DNA of 64,000 bases, from assembly GCA_029379385.1 (NCBI GenBank), contig CM055608.1, positions 24,612,350 through 24,676,349 of the forward strand, written 5' to 3'. This DNA comes from Quillaja saponaria (lineage: Eukaryota > Streptophyta > Magnoliopsida > Fabales > Quillajaceae). A program made the position numbers and the translations under genes. Positions 22,761 through 33,701 of the stretch are shown piece by piece. A model generated the notes under the pieces. It did not search any database. It was not told where the DNA came from and worked only from the letters and a program-made list of their open reading frames with translations. Each line of letters opens with the position of its first letter. Position 1 is the first letter of the stretch.

Positions 22761-22850
22761 CGGACAACTTTGGGCCACTTGACAAACCTGTGCAGATCTC
22801 TCTTTGGGGGTAAATCTCCAACAATTCCAAGTATTTTTATACTTTTCTTG
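22734..22850 (-). pseudogene. RPL7A: Fragment of a 60S ribosomal protein eL8 (RPL7A) gene, disabled
   Basis: Read on the minus strand from 22850, the frame gives [20 protein letters not shown] followed by VVRL, which matches the well conserved N-terminal part of eL8 (the GIGGALPPK(K/R)DL-RFVKWPK region). The codons after VVRL are TAG and TGA where the family has CAG (Gln) and CGA/CGN (Arg), then AAG and, after a small deletion, a stretch like I-L-K. The two stops are both explained by C-to-T changes, typical of methylated transposon DNA. Only about 40 codons are preserved. eL8 is a component of the large ribosomal subunit; this piece cannot make it. Being inside a copy-specific inserted element, it is probably a captured or processed gene fragment rather than an original resident. 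Confidence 0.72.
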
Positions 22851-23272
22851 AGCTGAGGTAGAGAAAGACCCCATTTGTGATATGAGGATTCTGAGGCCCT
22901 TGGTATTGGGTATTCCTCTAAAAATTTGGATCATAGAATGTGTCAATATTTTTGAAGCAAGAAAGAGGCTTTGATGAATAGGAATTGCAGCATTTGAATT
23001 AGAAATTTCAATACCGTAGGTGAAGTTTTGGAATGTTGTTTTTGTTAGGTCATGTGTATTACATTTTAATGATCATCAGGTTATTTTCGATCAATTAAAC
23101 ATAGCAAAGGTCACCATAGGAGGATAATCGTTGTTGTTATGGGTACTGGCCACTTAGTTTATGCAATTTGCTAGAATATAGATATGGGGTGATGGAGTTT
23201 CAAAAATATAGATCAGAGCTGAAAATGAGATTATCATAAATTTGTAAGAATTAGGTAACATGCTAAAAAATA

Positions 23273-23560
23273 GGCTAAATTATATTTATAGTCCTTATAG
23301 TTATGTGTAGTGGTCAATTTAGTTCTCGTATTTCAAAACAACAAAATGTAGAACCTATATTTCAAAAAGCATGCAATGTCGTCCTTCCCATTACCTTTTG
23401 TCAGTATTCATATAAAGGCAGCTGAGCTGGCCTAACGAAATCTGATGTGGCACGCGTATGGTGGTCTACGTGGACAAACATACCCAGTTATTAGGTCACA
23501 CCCTTGGCACATGACATCCCCAACCTCAAATTTCTCAATTTCTGTTTAATTTATCTCAAA
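23273..23560 (+). repeat. MULE left terminal inverted repeat
   Basis: Pairs with 28206-28485 on the other strand. Matching landmarks include TGTGTAGTG-TCA, TATTTCAAAACA-CAAAATG, AATGTCGTCCTT, GTCAGTATTCATATAA, GGCACGCGT and TGGACAAACATACCC. The inner part diverges, with a ~20-bp length difference after CATACCC. Confidence 0.9.
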
Positions 23561-23993
23561 TCCTTAACCCTCGACTACTCTTCTGAGATTTTCTACATTC
23601 AAATTCTTCTGACTATGGTGGAGTTTGCTGTGGTGGAATTTTGACTAAGGAAGTCTGATTAACTAGTGGTATTTGTGTTCGAACCAACTTAAAGGAACGT
23701 TGGTAGAAAGAATTTGCATTTCTGATAGGTGTGTCTCTTTTTCGAACTTTTTGTCCTCTTAGTTTGCATTTGTGTTTTTCAAAGTCCATTTTAAAAATAT
23801 TTGCTTTGTGTAAATGATTATTAGTGGTAGGACCACATTGGGATGAATGTATTTATTTTAAAACCAGAATTATATTTATGTTGTGGGGACTAAGTGCAGG
23901 GTACTAAACTTTCTTGTGTTTGGTGTTAATATTTGTTGTTTGTAGTGATGTGCTTTATCTTATTGTTTGTTTTTTGTTTTTGTTTTGTTAGAC

Positions 23994-26900
23994 ATGGATA
24001 CTGATATCCCAATTAAGATATATTTGTATCATGAGGGACAGTTTTTGCATAAGGATAATGAGTTAGTATATAAGGGTGCTGAGTGAAATCTATGATATAT
24101 CACCAAATTATTGGTCACATTTTGTTGCTAGAGATATGGTGGTGAAGGACCTAGGATACTTAAACTATAGTAAATTAGTTTAGAAATCCAGTAGGTTACC
24201 TTTTAGGGAATTTTGTTCTAACCAAGATGCTATAGATTTGATCAACTCTACCATTACAGATCCTCTGAGAAAAGTAGGTTTATATATAGAGCATAGTATA
24301 GAAACTCCTGAAGTTGTAGAGTTATTATCATGCTCTACACTTGAAGTTGAAGTTGACACTCAACCTGCACCTGAATTGCATACCTAACCTGCACATAAAC
24401 AACGTAAATATAAACAACTTGAACCTGAACATGAAGAACCTGAACAACCTAAACCTAAAGTCGAAATCTAACATGAAACTGAATTTGAAACCTATCCTGA
24501 ACCTAAATTTGAAACCCAACCTATTGTACCAGAAGTAGACACCCAACTTGAAGTGGAGCAATATATTGAAAATCAGCATGTGGAGGTTGACATAAATATA
24601 GATGTGGGAGTTGGGGAAAAAATAGACAGTGACAGTGATGATAGTGATAATGATGACAGTATGAAAGGTTGTGAGTTAGTAGACAGTGATGAGGAAATGG
24701 ATGATGATCAATTTAATAAGAATGTTGATTATGATGATAATAAAATTGGTGGTTCTAAAAAGATGTCTTAAAAAGAGAGGAAAATGACTTGTATGAATTT
24801 TGAACAAGATTCGGGCTCTCACACTGCATGTACTGCACCTTCATCATTTGTTCCACCACCTAGTGGTGTTAATGACATGGACATTGGAGATATTTATGAC
24901 AGTGATGAATTACAAGCACTCTGGGGTCTGATGAGGATATAGATACTAGAGTGAGAGGATGCAGTTACAGAGTTGAAGACATGTGTAAAGAATTTGAATG
25001 GAAAAAAGGTATAGAATTTACCAATTTAAAAGAATTCAAAGAAGCTATAGCTAAGTACTTATTATTGATTAGAAGGAGAACCAAACTGGTAAAGAATGAT
25101 GCTGTGAGATGCAAAGCAGAATGTAAGGATGGTTGTTAATAGTGGTTGTTTTGTAGCAAAGTTGGTGGATAATGGGTGTTTAGAGTTAAGATAATATAGG
25201 CCCTATATTCATGTAATAGGTCATTTGAAAATCATTTTGCCAAAACTAAAAAGGTAACTGATGTCATTATGGATAGGGTGAAAGTTAATAAGAAAATGAA
25301 GTTAAGTGATGTTGTAGATGGTTTTAGGGAAAAATATAATGTGGGAATACCAAGAACAATTACATACAGAGGCAGGAGGCATGCAATTGAAATCACAAAT
25401 GGAAGCCACAAGGAGCAGTATTCCAAGCTGTGGGGTTATTGTGCAGAGTTGAGGAAGGCTAGTCTAGAGACCACATGTTAGCTTAAGTTATGGAGGCCTC
25501 AACTGCATATGCAACCACTTTTTCAAAGACTGTATATGTTTTAAGGTATGCAAGATAGGATTTTTGGTTGCATGCAGACCTATTATAGGAATTGATGGAT
25601 GTTATCTAAAGGGAGAGTATGGGGGTCAGCTTTTAGTAGTTGTTGCTCTTGATCTATGTTATCAATATTTTCCTCTTGCATTTGTTGTGGTGAAGCAAGA
25701 GACTACAAATAGTTGGACTTGGTTCCTAGAAAGGCTTCTGAAAGACATAGGGGACATAAGTCAACACAAATGGATTTTCATTTCAGATCAGTATAAAGTA
25801 AATGATTTTTTCTTAAATTTGTATATTCTTCTTGAATTATTGTTGCTTATTTTTTATGTTTGCTTAACTATGGCTCTCATATGCAGGGATTGGCCCCAGT
25901 TCTTGATGATTTACTGCAAGGGGTGGAACATAGATTTTGTTTGAAGCACGTGTATGCTAATTTCAGGACAAGATTTTGTGTTGACATAAAATTGAGGGAC
26001 TTTGTTCATGCAGTAGCTAAAGCTCCATATCTTGGACTGTGATAGAAGCATATAGAAGATATTAGGAAAGAAACGAAGATGTTTATGATTGGGTGCTCAA
26101 GACACCAAAGGCTTATTGGTGTAAACATGCTTTCAGCTTCTACCCCAAGTCAGACATGCTCATGAATAACATAACTGAGGCTTTCAATAAGGTAATTCTA
26201 GAGGCAAGAGAGAAGCCTATCATTTCAATGTTTGAGTGCATAAGAGATTATTTAACACAAAGATTCACAAGTTTGAGGGAAAAGTTATTGAAATATGACA
26301 GTTAAATTATGCCAAAGATGAAGAAGAAGTTGGCCAAAGAGATTAATAGTTGTGGAGTTTGGACACCAAAATGGGCTTGCAATGGAAAGTTTTGAAACTG
26401 CATGGCATATGGAGAAGTTCTCAATTGATCTTGATGCACATAGTTGCACCTGCAGGTAAACTATATATAGATTGCATATTAATACATTTTCATTCATATA
26501 CAAAATGGAATCTTACACTTAGTTTTAAATTGTAGGTTCTGGGAATTGACAAGCTTGCTATATAGGCATGCCATAAGTTGTATTTACTACAAAGGGCAGG
26601 ACATAGAAGCAAATGTCAGCTTATTATAAGATAGATGCATATGTCTAGTGTTATGAACCAATGATTGAGCCAATTAATAGTGAGCTGATGTGGTCTAAAG
26701 CTCAATAAGATTCAATCAGGCCACCTCAACAAGTCAAACCACCTAGAAGGCCTAAAAAGAATAGAACAAAAGGATCAACTGAAGATGGAGATAAGGGTGC
26801 AACATGCAACAAGTGGAACAAAACAAATACAAGCCTGAGATGTGTTAGGTACATGAAATATAGACATAATAGAAGGACTGCAGTCACTATTGAGGAGACA

Positions 26901-27121
26901 TAGGTGATTAGGGTAACAACTGGTGGTTCTGGAAATGACAATGTTAATATTGGACCACAAGTTTAAATCCAAACTAGTGGTAGAGGGAGAAGGAGAGGTA
27001 GGGGTAGAGGCAGGGGCAGGGGTAGAGATATTGCTGAAACAACTGGAAACAGAGGTACAACCAGAAGAGGCAAAGCTGTTAGGAGTTCAGATGATAGAAA
27101 TGATGCTGCTAACAGAGGATA
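23994..27121 (+). pseudogene. MuDR-type MULE transposase, decayed
   Basis: Pieces of one transposase lie in order with stops and frame changes between them. From ATG 23994: a short N-terminal part, then an acidic Pro/Glu- and Asp/Ser-rich region (24,350-24,770). The MuDR N-terminal DNA-binding region follows (EFTNLKEFKEAIAKYLLLIR at ~25,017, CNRSFENH at ~25,214, EITNGSHKEQYSKLWGYCAE at ~25,390). The catalytic domain comes next: GIDGCYLKGEYGG with its Asp at ~25,590, and FISDQ at ~25,780 before an intron-like gap that ends at GLAPVLDDLLQGVEHRFCLK (~25,890). KHAFSFYPKSDMLMNN lies at ~26,120. A SWIM-type zinc finger begins CTC at ~26,445 and continues after an intron with RHA; a Tyr replaces one expected Cys. 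The Arg/Gly-rich tail ends at ~27,121. In-frame stops occur at e.g. ~24,085, 24,390 and 25,137. It cannot make an active enzyme as it stands. Confidence 0.88.
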
Positions 27122-27690
27122 GAAATGATAAATGATGTATTGATTGCTTTTAGAAATATAAATGATAAATAATGTTTTTTGGTTGCTTTACTTTTGGTAA
27201 TGGCAATGTTTATTATAATGCTCTTTTATAATTTGTATTGGAAAATCTTTTATCATAAACAGTGTATTGACTATTTTTAGAAATAGAAATGATAGATAAT
27301 ACTTTGGTTACTGTTACTTTTGAAAATGACAATTATTTTTAGAAATAGAAATGATAGATGATATTTTGGTTCATGTTACCTTTGAAAATGAAAATGTTTA
27401 TTACAATGCTCTTTTGTATTTTACATTGACAGATCTTTTATCATAACAATTTTTTGCGTTAATTTTGTTATATTGTGAATGAAAAAATATATAAACATTG
27501 ATAATTCAATAAGGAAATCAAACATTTTAGTTAAAAAAACACCATTTTCATTTACATTAATTGACAAAGAACTAGTACAACATAAGCCAACCATAAGCAG
27601 TACATTTAAACCAATACTACAACAACATACAGTAAGCCAATATACAATTTTAGTACCAATACAACAACAACCTACACTACACCACCCAAA

Positions 27691-28169
27691 TCAAGTAATG
27701 AGAATCAGACATTGAACCCATTCAAAAACAGCTACAAAGCATGCCAGGTATAAAAGCTTTCTCAACCTATCAATCTGTGCTTCCATGTATTCAACCTTGC
27801 CTTCTAGGAATGAAATTTTCTTCCTCTGCTGCTATATGACATGCCTCCCATGACTACAGATTTCATAATCATGAATCTCACTAATACATAATCCACACAA
27901 AATAGTTACAAGAGAAGCCATCCCACAAAACCAAAAAATCTTTGAGAGAAAAAAAATAAAAAAAAATCACATTTTCATAAATCAAAACCCACATGAATCT
28001 CACTAATATGTACCCAAAAAATTAGACATGTCCAATACCTTTATCCAGCATTGTGGTCCCAAGTTATAGCTAGTCTTGCTGGCTCACCACAGTGACAACT
28101 CCCTAATGTCCCTACTACTTGCATCAGATATTGTAAAAGACTCTCCATTTGATTAGGAGACCCAGCCAT
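27691..28169 (-). pseudogene. GRF-type zinc-finger protein gene inside the MULE, antisense to the transposase, decayed
   Basis: From ATG 28169 on the minus strand: MAGSPNQMESLLQYLMQ, then CHCGEPARLAITWDHNAG, a TAA stop where the family has Arg/Lys, then RYWTC. The spacing C-x-C-G ... N-x-G-(R/K)-R-x-W-x-C is that of the GRF zinc finger, found in DNA/RNA-binding proteins and in many small plant proteins linked to transposons. After an intron-like gap a second part near 27,860-27,691 reads KISFLEGKVEYMEAQIDRLR, a coiled coil, then a hydrophobic tail (LLYLACFVAVF) and TGA at 27691. This order, GRF finger, coiled coil, C-terminal membrane segment, is known for the plant GRF small-protein family. 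At least two in-frame stops show it is broken. Confidence 0.65.
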
Positions 28170-28205
28170 TGGATTTGAGATTAGAGAAAAATTAGGAAAT
28201 TCTCT

Positions 28206-28485
28206 GAAACCCTAACAATGGTGAAATTGAATAGAAATTAGGGAATTTAGGGTTGGGGATGACATGTACCAGGGTATGTTTGTCCATGTAGAACACCAAA
28301 CGCGTGCCATATCATATTTCGTTAAGCTAGCTCAACTATCGTTATATGAATACTGACGGAAGGTAATGGAAAGGACGACATTACATACTTTTTGAAACTA
28401 TAGGTCCTACATTTTGCTGTTTTGAAATACAGTAACTAAAATGATCACTACACATAAATATAGGAACTATAAGTATAATTTAGCC
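28206..28485 (-). repeat. MULE right terminal inverted repeat
   Basis: Reverse-complement partner of 23273-23560; it ends at ATTTAGCC, immediately before the second TAAAAAATA target copy. Confidence 0.9.
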
Positions 28486-30401
28486 TAAAAAATATTAACG
28501 GTTGTGATAAAAACAACATAAATAGATGGTGTATGATTAACACATAGGCTGGGTATTCAATACCAAGGTATTGTATAATGCTCCTTATAATATATATTAT
28601 AAATAATATGATGAGTTGGCTGAGTCTACATTAAATTTATGTGTGGTCATTTTCCACCTTAAGGCAAATTAGATAGTTACAAAGACATTAGTATTTCTTT
28701 TGATCGCATGGAGACAAATCTTATACCAACAAGAAACTATGGATTGGCTAACAACGCTAATTCAGTGAATAACAATGTGGAAATGACATTGGAACCATCA
28801 GATACAACATGGCGCACAGAGCCCACGTCTTCTTTTGTTGTTGTCCTAATAAGTTAGTTATGAATATTTTAATTAATTTATCTTCAATTTGATTAAAATA
28901 AATATCCACAATAAGATTAAAAATATACAGATTTTACTCACCATGGATTCGTTAAAGGCTCAAACTCAACTCATTTTTAAATTAGTTGGGTTTGAATTTA
29001 TTTTAGGCTTTAACGAGCGGAGTTCAAACAAACTTTTTAAATTAGACTAGTAAAATTGCGAGTAAACTCTTTTAACATGTATTATTATAATTAAATATAT
29101 TTCTAATAATTATATTTACAGACAAGAATATGTATTTTGATTCAATGGTATTTTTTCTCTAATTGATAAGGTTCAAACTCTTTCAAAGTTAGTCACTAAT
29201 AATTTTTGTAACAAAGAGAACACATTCTTTACGGTAAACAAAAGGAAAAAGTCGCAGTCTGGCCCTTCATTTGGAGCACGATTTGTCCTTCAAGTTTTAT
29301 GGTTCTGGCCTTTATATGTTGAGTTTGGTGGAAGTTTGGCAAAGAAGCAGGTAAACTTTTATGGCATTGTGACAAATCACATTCACACGCAACTAAAGGC
29401 ACCACCCACCTTCAATGCTTTAAAGTTTCTAACTATTAATTTAAAACCTCCAAACCCCCCATCATTCAGAATTTCAGACAACAGTCCCTTTCTTCTCTTT
29501 TTCTGCACACACACAATGACACAAACGCACAGAAAGGGGAGAAATTTGATATAGATGATTTGAAAATGACCCACTTATTATCTTCTTTGTAAAGTAACAT
29601 ATTTTGATGAGAAATTGGTTTTTTTTTTTATCTCAATCAATCTTGGTATCGTTTGTTTAATACGAGAAGTATCTGAATTTAGACAATTATTGGTATCTAA
29701 TTCAACTACTAAATCTGTTTCCTTCCTCTTTAATTTCCAAAAGCATATTGCTTGTTAATTCATATATTTGGACTCACGGGTCTCTTGGTCTCCTAATAAA
29801 TTTGCTCATATATTCCTGTTTCCCTCTTAATCTTAGTCTGACAGCTGCATCCCAATTCTTCGTACAGTTTGCTTCTCTCATTTGTCCCAATCACTGTATG
29901 GATGCTAATCCATGTAAGATTTATCCTTAATGTTGGTGGTTCTCTATTCAGTGGCACTTTAGTGGAACATTGTCGGTTGCGGTGGCTACACAAATCTCCA
30001 TTTGAAAACGTTGTATTAGGGGTGTGGGCTCGCTCGGAAAATCCATCATTTTCTAAAGTAAGCACTCTTTGTTGGTTTCTTTTTCCTCTGGACCATAGGA
30101 TAAAATCGACACAATTTTCTCAGAGAGCATTACAAACTTTTTCATTTGCCATGTCTTCATTTGCAGTGAGTTCCAGCTTTGCTTTCTTTTTCATTTGATG
30201 CCAAATTGAAATCAACCCTTTTGAAAATTCATTAAAAACATTGCCTTGATTCCTAATTTCTTGTGTCTCCCCCATCATCCTATTTAAGTCCTTCACCAGC
30301 AAGACACTCCCAGCAGTGGGAGTACTTAGATGAAAGTGTTGTCAACTTGGTATTTGGGGGAAGAATTCTCTTGTTTTTTGGTTTTTGCAAAGAAACATAC
30401 T

Positions 30402-32986
30402 ATGTTTTTTCCAATTTCTCTAAGCATGCCATTGAAGAAGAGAATTTCAGCACCTAAAATGGAGAATGAGGATGAGGAAGGCAAGGTTTACCTCCTGGAT
30501 TTGCCTGAATTGACCTTGGAATGCATTCTTGAGCGCCTTTCACCATCTGGGTTATGTAGTATGGCAGCAGTTTGTACTTCTCTAAGAGATAGATGTAGAA
30601 GTGATCATTTATGGGAGAAACTGATGAAACGGAAATGGGGGGCATTGGTTGGGGATGCTGCTTATCGACAATGGCAATGTCATTTAGTTTCAAGAAAGAG
30701 AACTAACCTTTTAGATCAACGCAGTAGAAAAAGATTATTCATGTCTGCTAATTGGTTTTGGCCCTTTTTGAGGTTTAGATCAAACTCAGAGAGGAGTAGG
30801 CAGTCCAAAAGTTTGTTATCAGATGATTCAATGAAAGCTTGGTATCTTTCTCTAGAGAGTGGGGAGTTTTGGTTCCCAGCTCAAGTCTATAATCGTGAGG
30901 TAATTGAACAGAAACTAACTCTACTGGGTTACAATAATACAATTCTCTTTCCATGTTGAGATATTGATTCATAGTGTTCATGATTTCAACTGCAATTATA
31001 CTGTCAACTCTTCCTTTAGTGTAATGGTTGCACCAATTCATGAAATCCTGCATAATTTTTGTTGCAGAATGGTAATGCTGGGTTTATGCTGTCATGTTAT
31101 GATGCCCAAGTTAGCTATGTCTCCCAAACTGACACATTTCAGGCAAGGTATGTAAAAAGTTTCCTCCTTCTTAATGAGCACCGCGTGCCTGCCTCTTTAT
31201 GTATCCGTCCAGCTCCAAAATGTTATAAATTGATCTCTTGAAATTCAAAGTTATTGCATTTAATATTTTTATGATATTAGTAACTCTTTTATGAACTTGT
31301 TTTGCCAAAATTTGTTTAACTGTTTCTTGATATGAAGATCAACTTTAAATGCTTGCTAAGCTATTTTGTGCACCATTATCCCTTATTGAACTGAAAATGG
31401 ATTTTCTTCCAGGTATTCAGCTCATGGTGGATGGGCAACAGAGGAAAATATACACTGGGAAAGGCTAAGAGCACCACCAGTTGATATTCCTTCACATGAC
31501 ATCCATGTCTCTGATTGTCTAGATGACTTGAAACCCGGTGATCATGTTGAGATCCAGTGGAGAAGAAACAAAGCATTCCCTTATGGTATGTTTTTGAATT
31601 ATCTTTACAAGTTCCTATTTAGACTTAACAAGGCAAATTTGTTGTGCATGGTATTTGCTATTGTTGAGTCTCAGTTGTCATTTTAAGAGATCCCGTTACT
31701 TTAGTAACTTTAGATGTATGTTCTGCAGGTTGGTGGTATGGCATTGTTGGTCACTTGGAGTCATGTAATGGGCATGACCGTCGCTGCCTTTGTCCCTATA
31801 GTGGTAAGAAATTCAACTTGTATCACTCAGTTCCTGTAAACTTTTGGAGTTTCAATTATAAAGGATTGTTAAAAATATATATTCCTACTCCACATAAATA
31901 AAAGTAAAGTAAAAGAAATAGATAAGCGTGAACATATCGAAGTCTTACTGATATAGTGATATGTGACTAATGGTTTTCTAGTCTAGAAGTCTCATTCCCC
32001 TTCTCCAGTTTATTCTGTAGGCAAAGGACAATGTTGCCAGTCATACAAAACATCAAATCTTGCCTCTTTGAGAGGCAGGATGGTTATATTCATGCTGATG
32101 GATTATAGTTAGAACTGAAATGGTTGAGTCTCCAAGTGGAAATTTGGAGCTTCACCCTAGATTTCTTAAAACGGCAGTATAGAATATTACAAATTACAAT
32201 GCAATAACACAATCAAAAATGAAAGAAAAATATATTTTTTGTTAACTAATAAGAGTTTCAGACTCTTATGTAGATATATTACTGACTAAATATGATGATA
32301 TGGGAAAAGGTGTTGCAGGTATACCTGTTTTTTTTTTTTTTTTTTCTATTTTTTGAAGAAAGTCAGTAACAATCTCTGATTAGTGGTTACCCCCCTTCAA
32401 AATCTAAAGACGTTTATTTTATTTAGATTTGGAGAATGGGTAGTAAAAGTAAAACATTGATATTAGATGTGTTCATGCTTTGAAGATTGAATCTGCAGTT
32501 GCCACTCTTAAGCACCAGCATTCAGTTTGTTACCGCACTTGTTGCCTACATTATTGAAACTTCTTTTCAGTTGCATGTGAAAACCTGAAATAACTTGTCA
32601 ACATTGTCTTCTTGAATATTGAAACTTCTTTTTAGTTGCATGTGAAAACCTGAAATAACTTGTAAACATTGTCTTCTTGAATATTGAAACTTCTTTTTAG
32701 TTGCATGTGAAAACCTGCACCCTCCCCCTCTACCCTCCCAAGAAAGAAAAAAAAAAAAAAGAGAACCGAAGTATCTCACTAAGTAGTGTTTCTGTCAGAC
32801 ACTGTGCTTCTGGAGTTCAACCAGTACAATCCTGGCTCAAGATGGAAACAAACAGTGATAAACAGGAAGGACCATAGGGAGCAAGGCAATGAAGTAGATG
32901 GCTTTTATGCTGGAGTAAGAAAGCTTCATAATGAGGAGGAGATTGCAAGGTGGGAGAACCTCTGGCCTACTGGTATTGCTGAATAG
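30402..32986 (+). CDS. F-box protein, copy 3 (At2g32560/At2g26850-like), five exons, intact
   Basis: Join 30402-30899, 31068-31147, 31413-31585, 31729-31803, 32799-32986: 1014 nt, 337 residues. All borders are GT-AG and the phases fit. Starting at the next ATG, 30459, gives 318 residues; an ATG at 30330 is also in frame. The short N-terminal [14 protein letters not shown] stretch recalls the hydrophobic start of Arabidopsis members, so I prefer 30402. The F-box starts at [16 protein letters not shown] and runs through LWEKL. The C-terminal domain has [53 protein letters not shown] and a final block ending [13 protein letters not shown]. Role: SKP1-binding adaptor of an SCF ubiquitin ligase; target unknown. 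This is the intact partner of the broken copy at 13.7 kb. Intron 4 (995 bp) holds a local 65-bp tandem expansion. No inactivating change was seen. Confidence 0.9.
32553..32717. repeat. 65-bp tandem repeat, ~2.5 units, in intron 4 of F-box copy 3
   Basis: ATTGAAACTTCTTTT(C/T)AGTT recurs at 32553, 32618 and 32683, exactly 65 bp apart, the third unit being partial. Copy 2 has a single unit at the same intron place (~15,850), so the expansion arose in unit B. The units each contain a splice-acceptor-like TTTTCAG/TTTTTAG. Confidence 0.95.
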
Positions 32987-33039
32987 CATGACTGATAGCT
33001 TAAAACTTCTGCTGAAAACTGCGCTGGAAATTTTCAACT

Positions 33040-33262
33040 TCGGCATTTTTTTTTTTTTTGAATTAACAATTCTCTTTCTTTTTACAAAGAAATGAAATTA
33101 TGTTCAAATAAGAAAATATGTCATGGTTGCGGAAGTCTATCCATCGCATACAGGCTTAAGGACATTGTGGCTCCTATGATTCGAATACACATCAATTCAC
33201 GAGCCCCACTGCTATCTGCTACATTCTAATGAGTTTCAGGTTGAATCACATCATTTTTTTTC
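33040..33262. mobile_element. ~220-bp insertion found only in duplication unit B, unclassified
   Basis: Unit A runs directly from the GAAATTAGACAATT context into CCTGAATTGTGAAGG (16,200-16,235). Unit B has about 220 extra bases between the same points, starting with a T-run at ~33,045. It contains GATTCGAATAC (33,179-33,189), loosely like a tRNA-type B box, so a SINE is possible, but no A box or clear target duplication is visible. Confidence 0.4.
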
Positions 33263-33428
33263 CTGAATTGTGAAGAATGAGTTTATAGACACACAAAATG
33301 TTATTTTTGAAAGATGAAGTTACGCTTCATAATTTTTGTTTAGCAAACAAGGGCCTTGATGGGTAGGATGCTAATCAAATTAATTTTCTTGTGAAAAGTT
33401 AGTCACAAAGATTGATGTCATTACTGAG

Positions 33429-33701
33429 CAGGATGAGAAACTGCAGGAATGACTAAGGAGGCAATCAGCTGCCAAAGTCCTTGAAACTGGAGGTAGCCTC
33501 TTTAGACCAGAGACCAGTTCGAAATTTCATGAGCAACTGACTGATGTCCCCAATCAAATTGCCAAGCACCCCGTGAAACAAATTCTAAAGAAGAACATAT
33601 CAATCCCAACAGAGCATCTACTTCCAGACAGACATAATTCAAACACACGAAAATTGTCATTTTATCTTCCTTGTTCTGTCCCACGGGCTCACCAATTGTA
33701 G
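33429..33701 (+). pseudogene. Duplicate of the exon-like remnant, downstream of F-box copy 3
   Basis: Same frame as 16358-16579: LRRQSAAK, FRPETSSKFHEQLTD, QIAKHPVKQIL and EHLLPDRHNSNT are all kept. It has TGA at 33450-33452 in place of the GGA codon of unit A, but continues open past the point where unit A stops (ACACGA instead of ACTTGA), reaching TAG at 33699-33701. Since each copy has a different stop, the ancestral exon was longer than either. Function unknown. Confidence 0.4.

Larger units (their letters stand above)
23273..28485 (+). mobile_element. MULE (Mutator-like DNA transposon), 5.2 kb, with ~280-bp TIRs and 9-bp target duplication
   Basis: The element starts GGCTAAATTATATTTATAGT and ends with the reverse complement of GGCTAAATTATACTTATAGT. 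It is bracketed by identical 9-bp direct repeats TAAAAAATA (23264-23272 and 28486-28494), the hallmark of Mutator insertion. It contains a broken MuDR-type transposase on the plus strand and a broken GRF-zinc-finger gene on the minus strand, pointing towards each other. Between them, 27,140-27,450 is a loose tandem repeat of AGAAATAGAAATGATAGAT-type units. The TIRs differ from each other at a notable fraction of positions, and both genes carry several stops, so the element is not young and not autonomous. Confidence 0.93.
22505..28577. mobile_element. Copy-B-specific insertion: ~0.85-kb element split by a MULE
   Basis: TATACAATAC at 22505-22514 is matched by its reverse complement GTATTGTATA at 28568-28577, and just inside each end lies a further similar stretch (GTATTAAATATCCCA on the left; GTATTGAATACCCA on the right read on the other strand). 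These mark the limits of the DNA absent from unit A. Taking out the MULE and one copy of its target duplication leaves about 850 bp. The ends look like short terminal inverted repeats of an unclassified DNA element; I could not find a convincing target duplication. It contains an eL8 gene fragment (next entry). The rest of 22,545-23,263 shows nothing I recognise. Confidence 0.5.

Noticed and set aside
22737..22946. 69-residue minus-strand frame at the eL8 fragment
   Set aside because: It is a different frame from the one matching eL8; the homologous frame is shorter and contains stops.
24328..24579. 83-residue minus-strand frame rich in Phe/Arg/Lys
   Set aside because: Antisense shadow of the Pro/Glu/Asn-rich low-complexity part of the MULE transposase.
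29336..30302. Open frames upstream of F-box copy 3 as a separate gene
   Set aside because: They correspond to non-coding DNA shared with the region upstream of copy 2 but with different breaks in each; more likely promoter and 5' UTR of the F-box genes.
33179..33189. tRNA-like B box (GATTCGAATAC) as a tRNA gene
   Set aside because: No A box at the right distance and no cloverleaf; at most a hint of a SINE.
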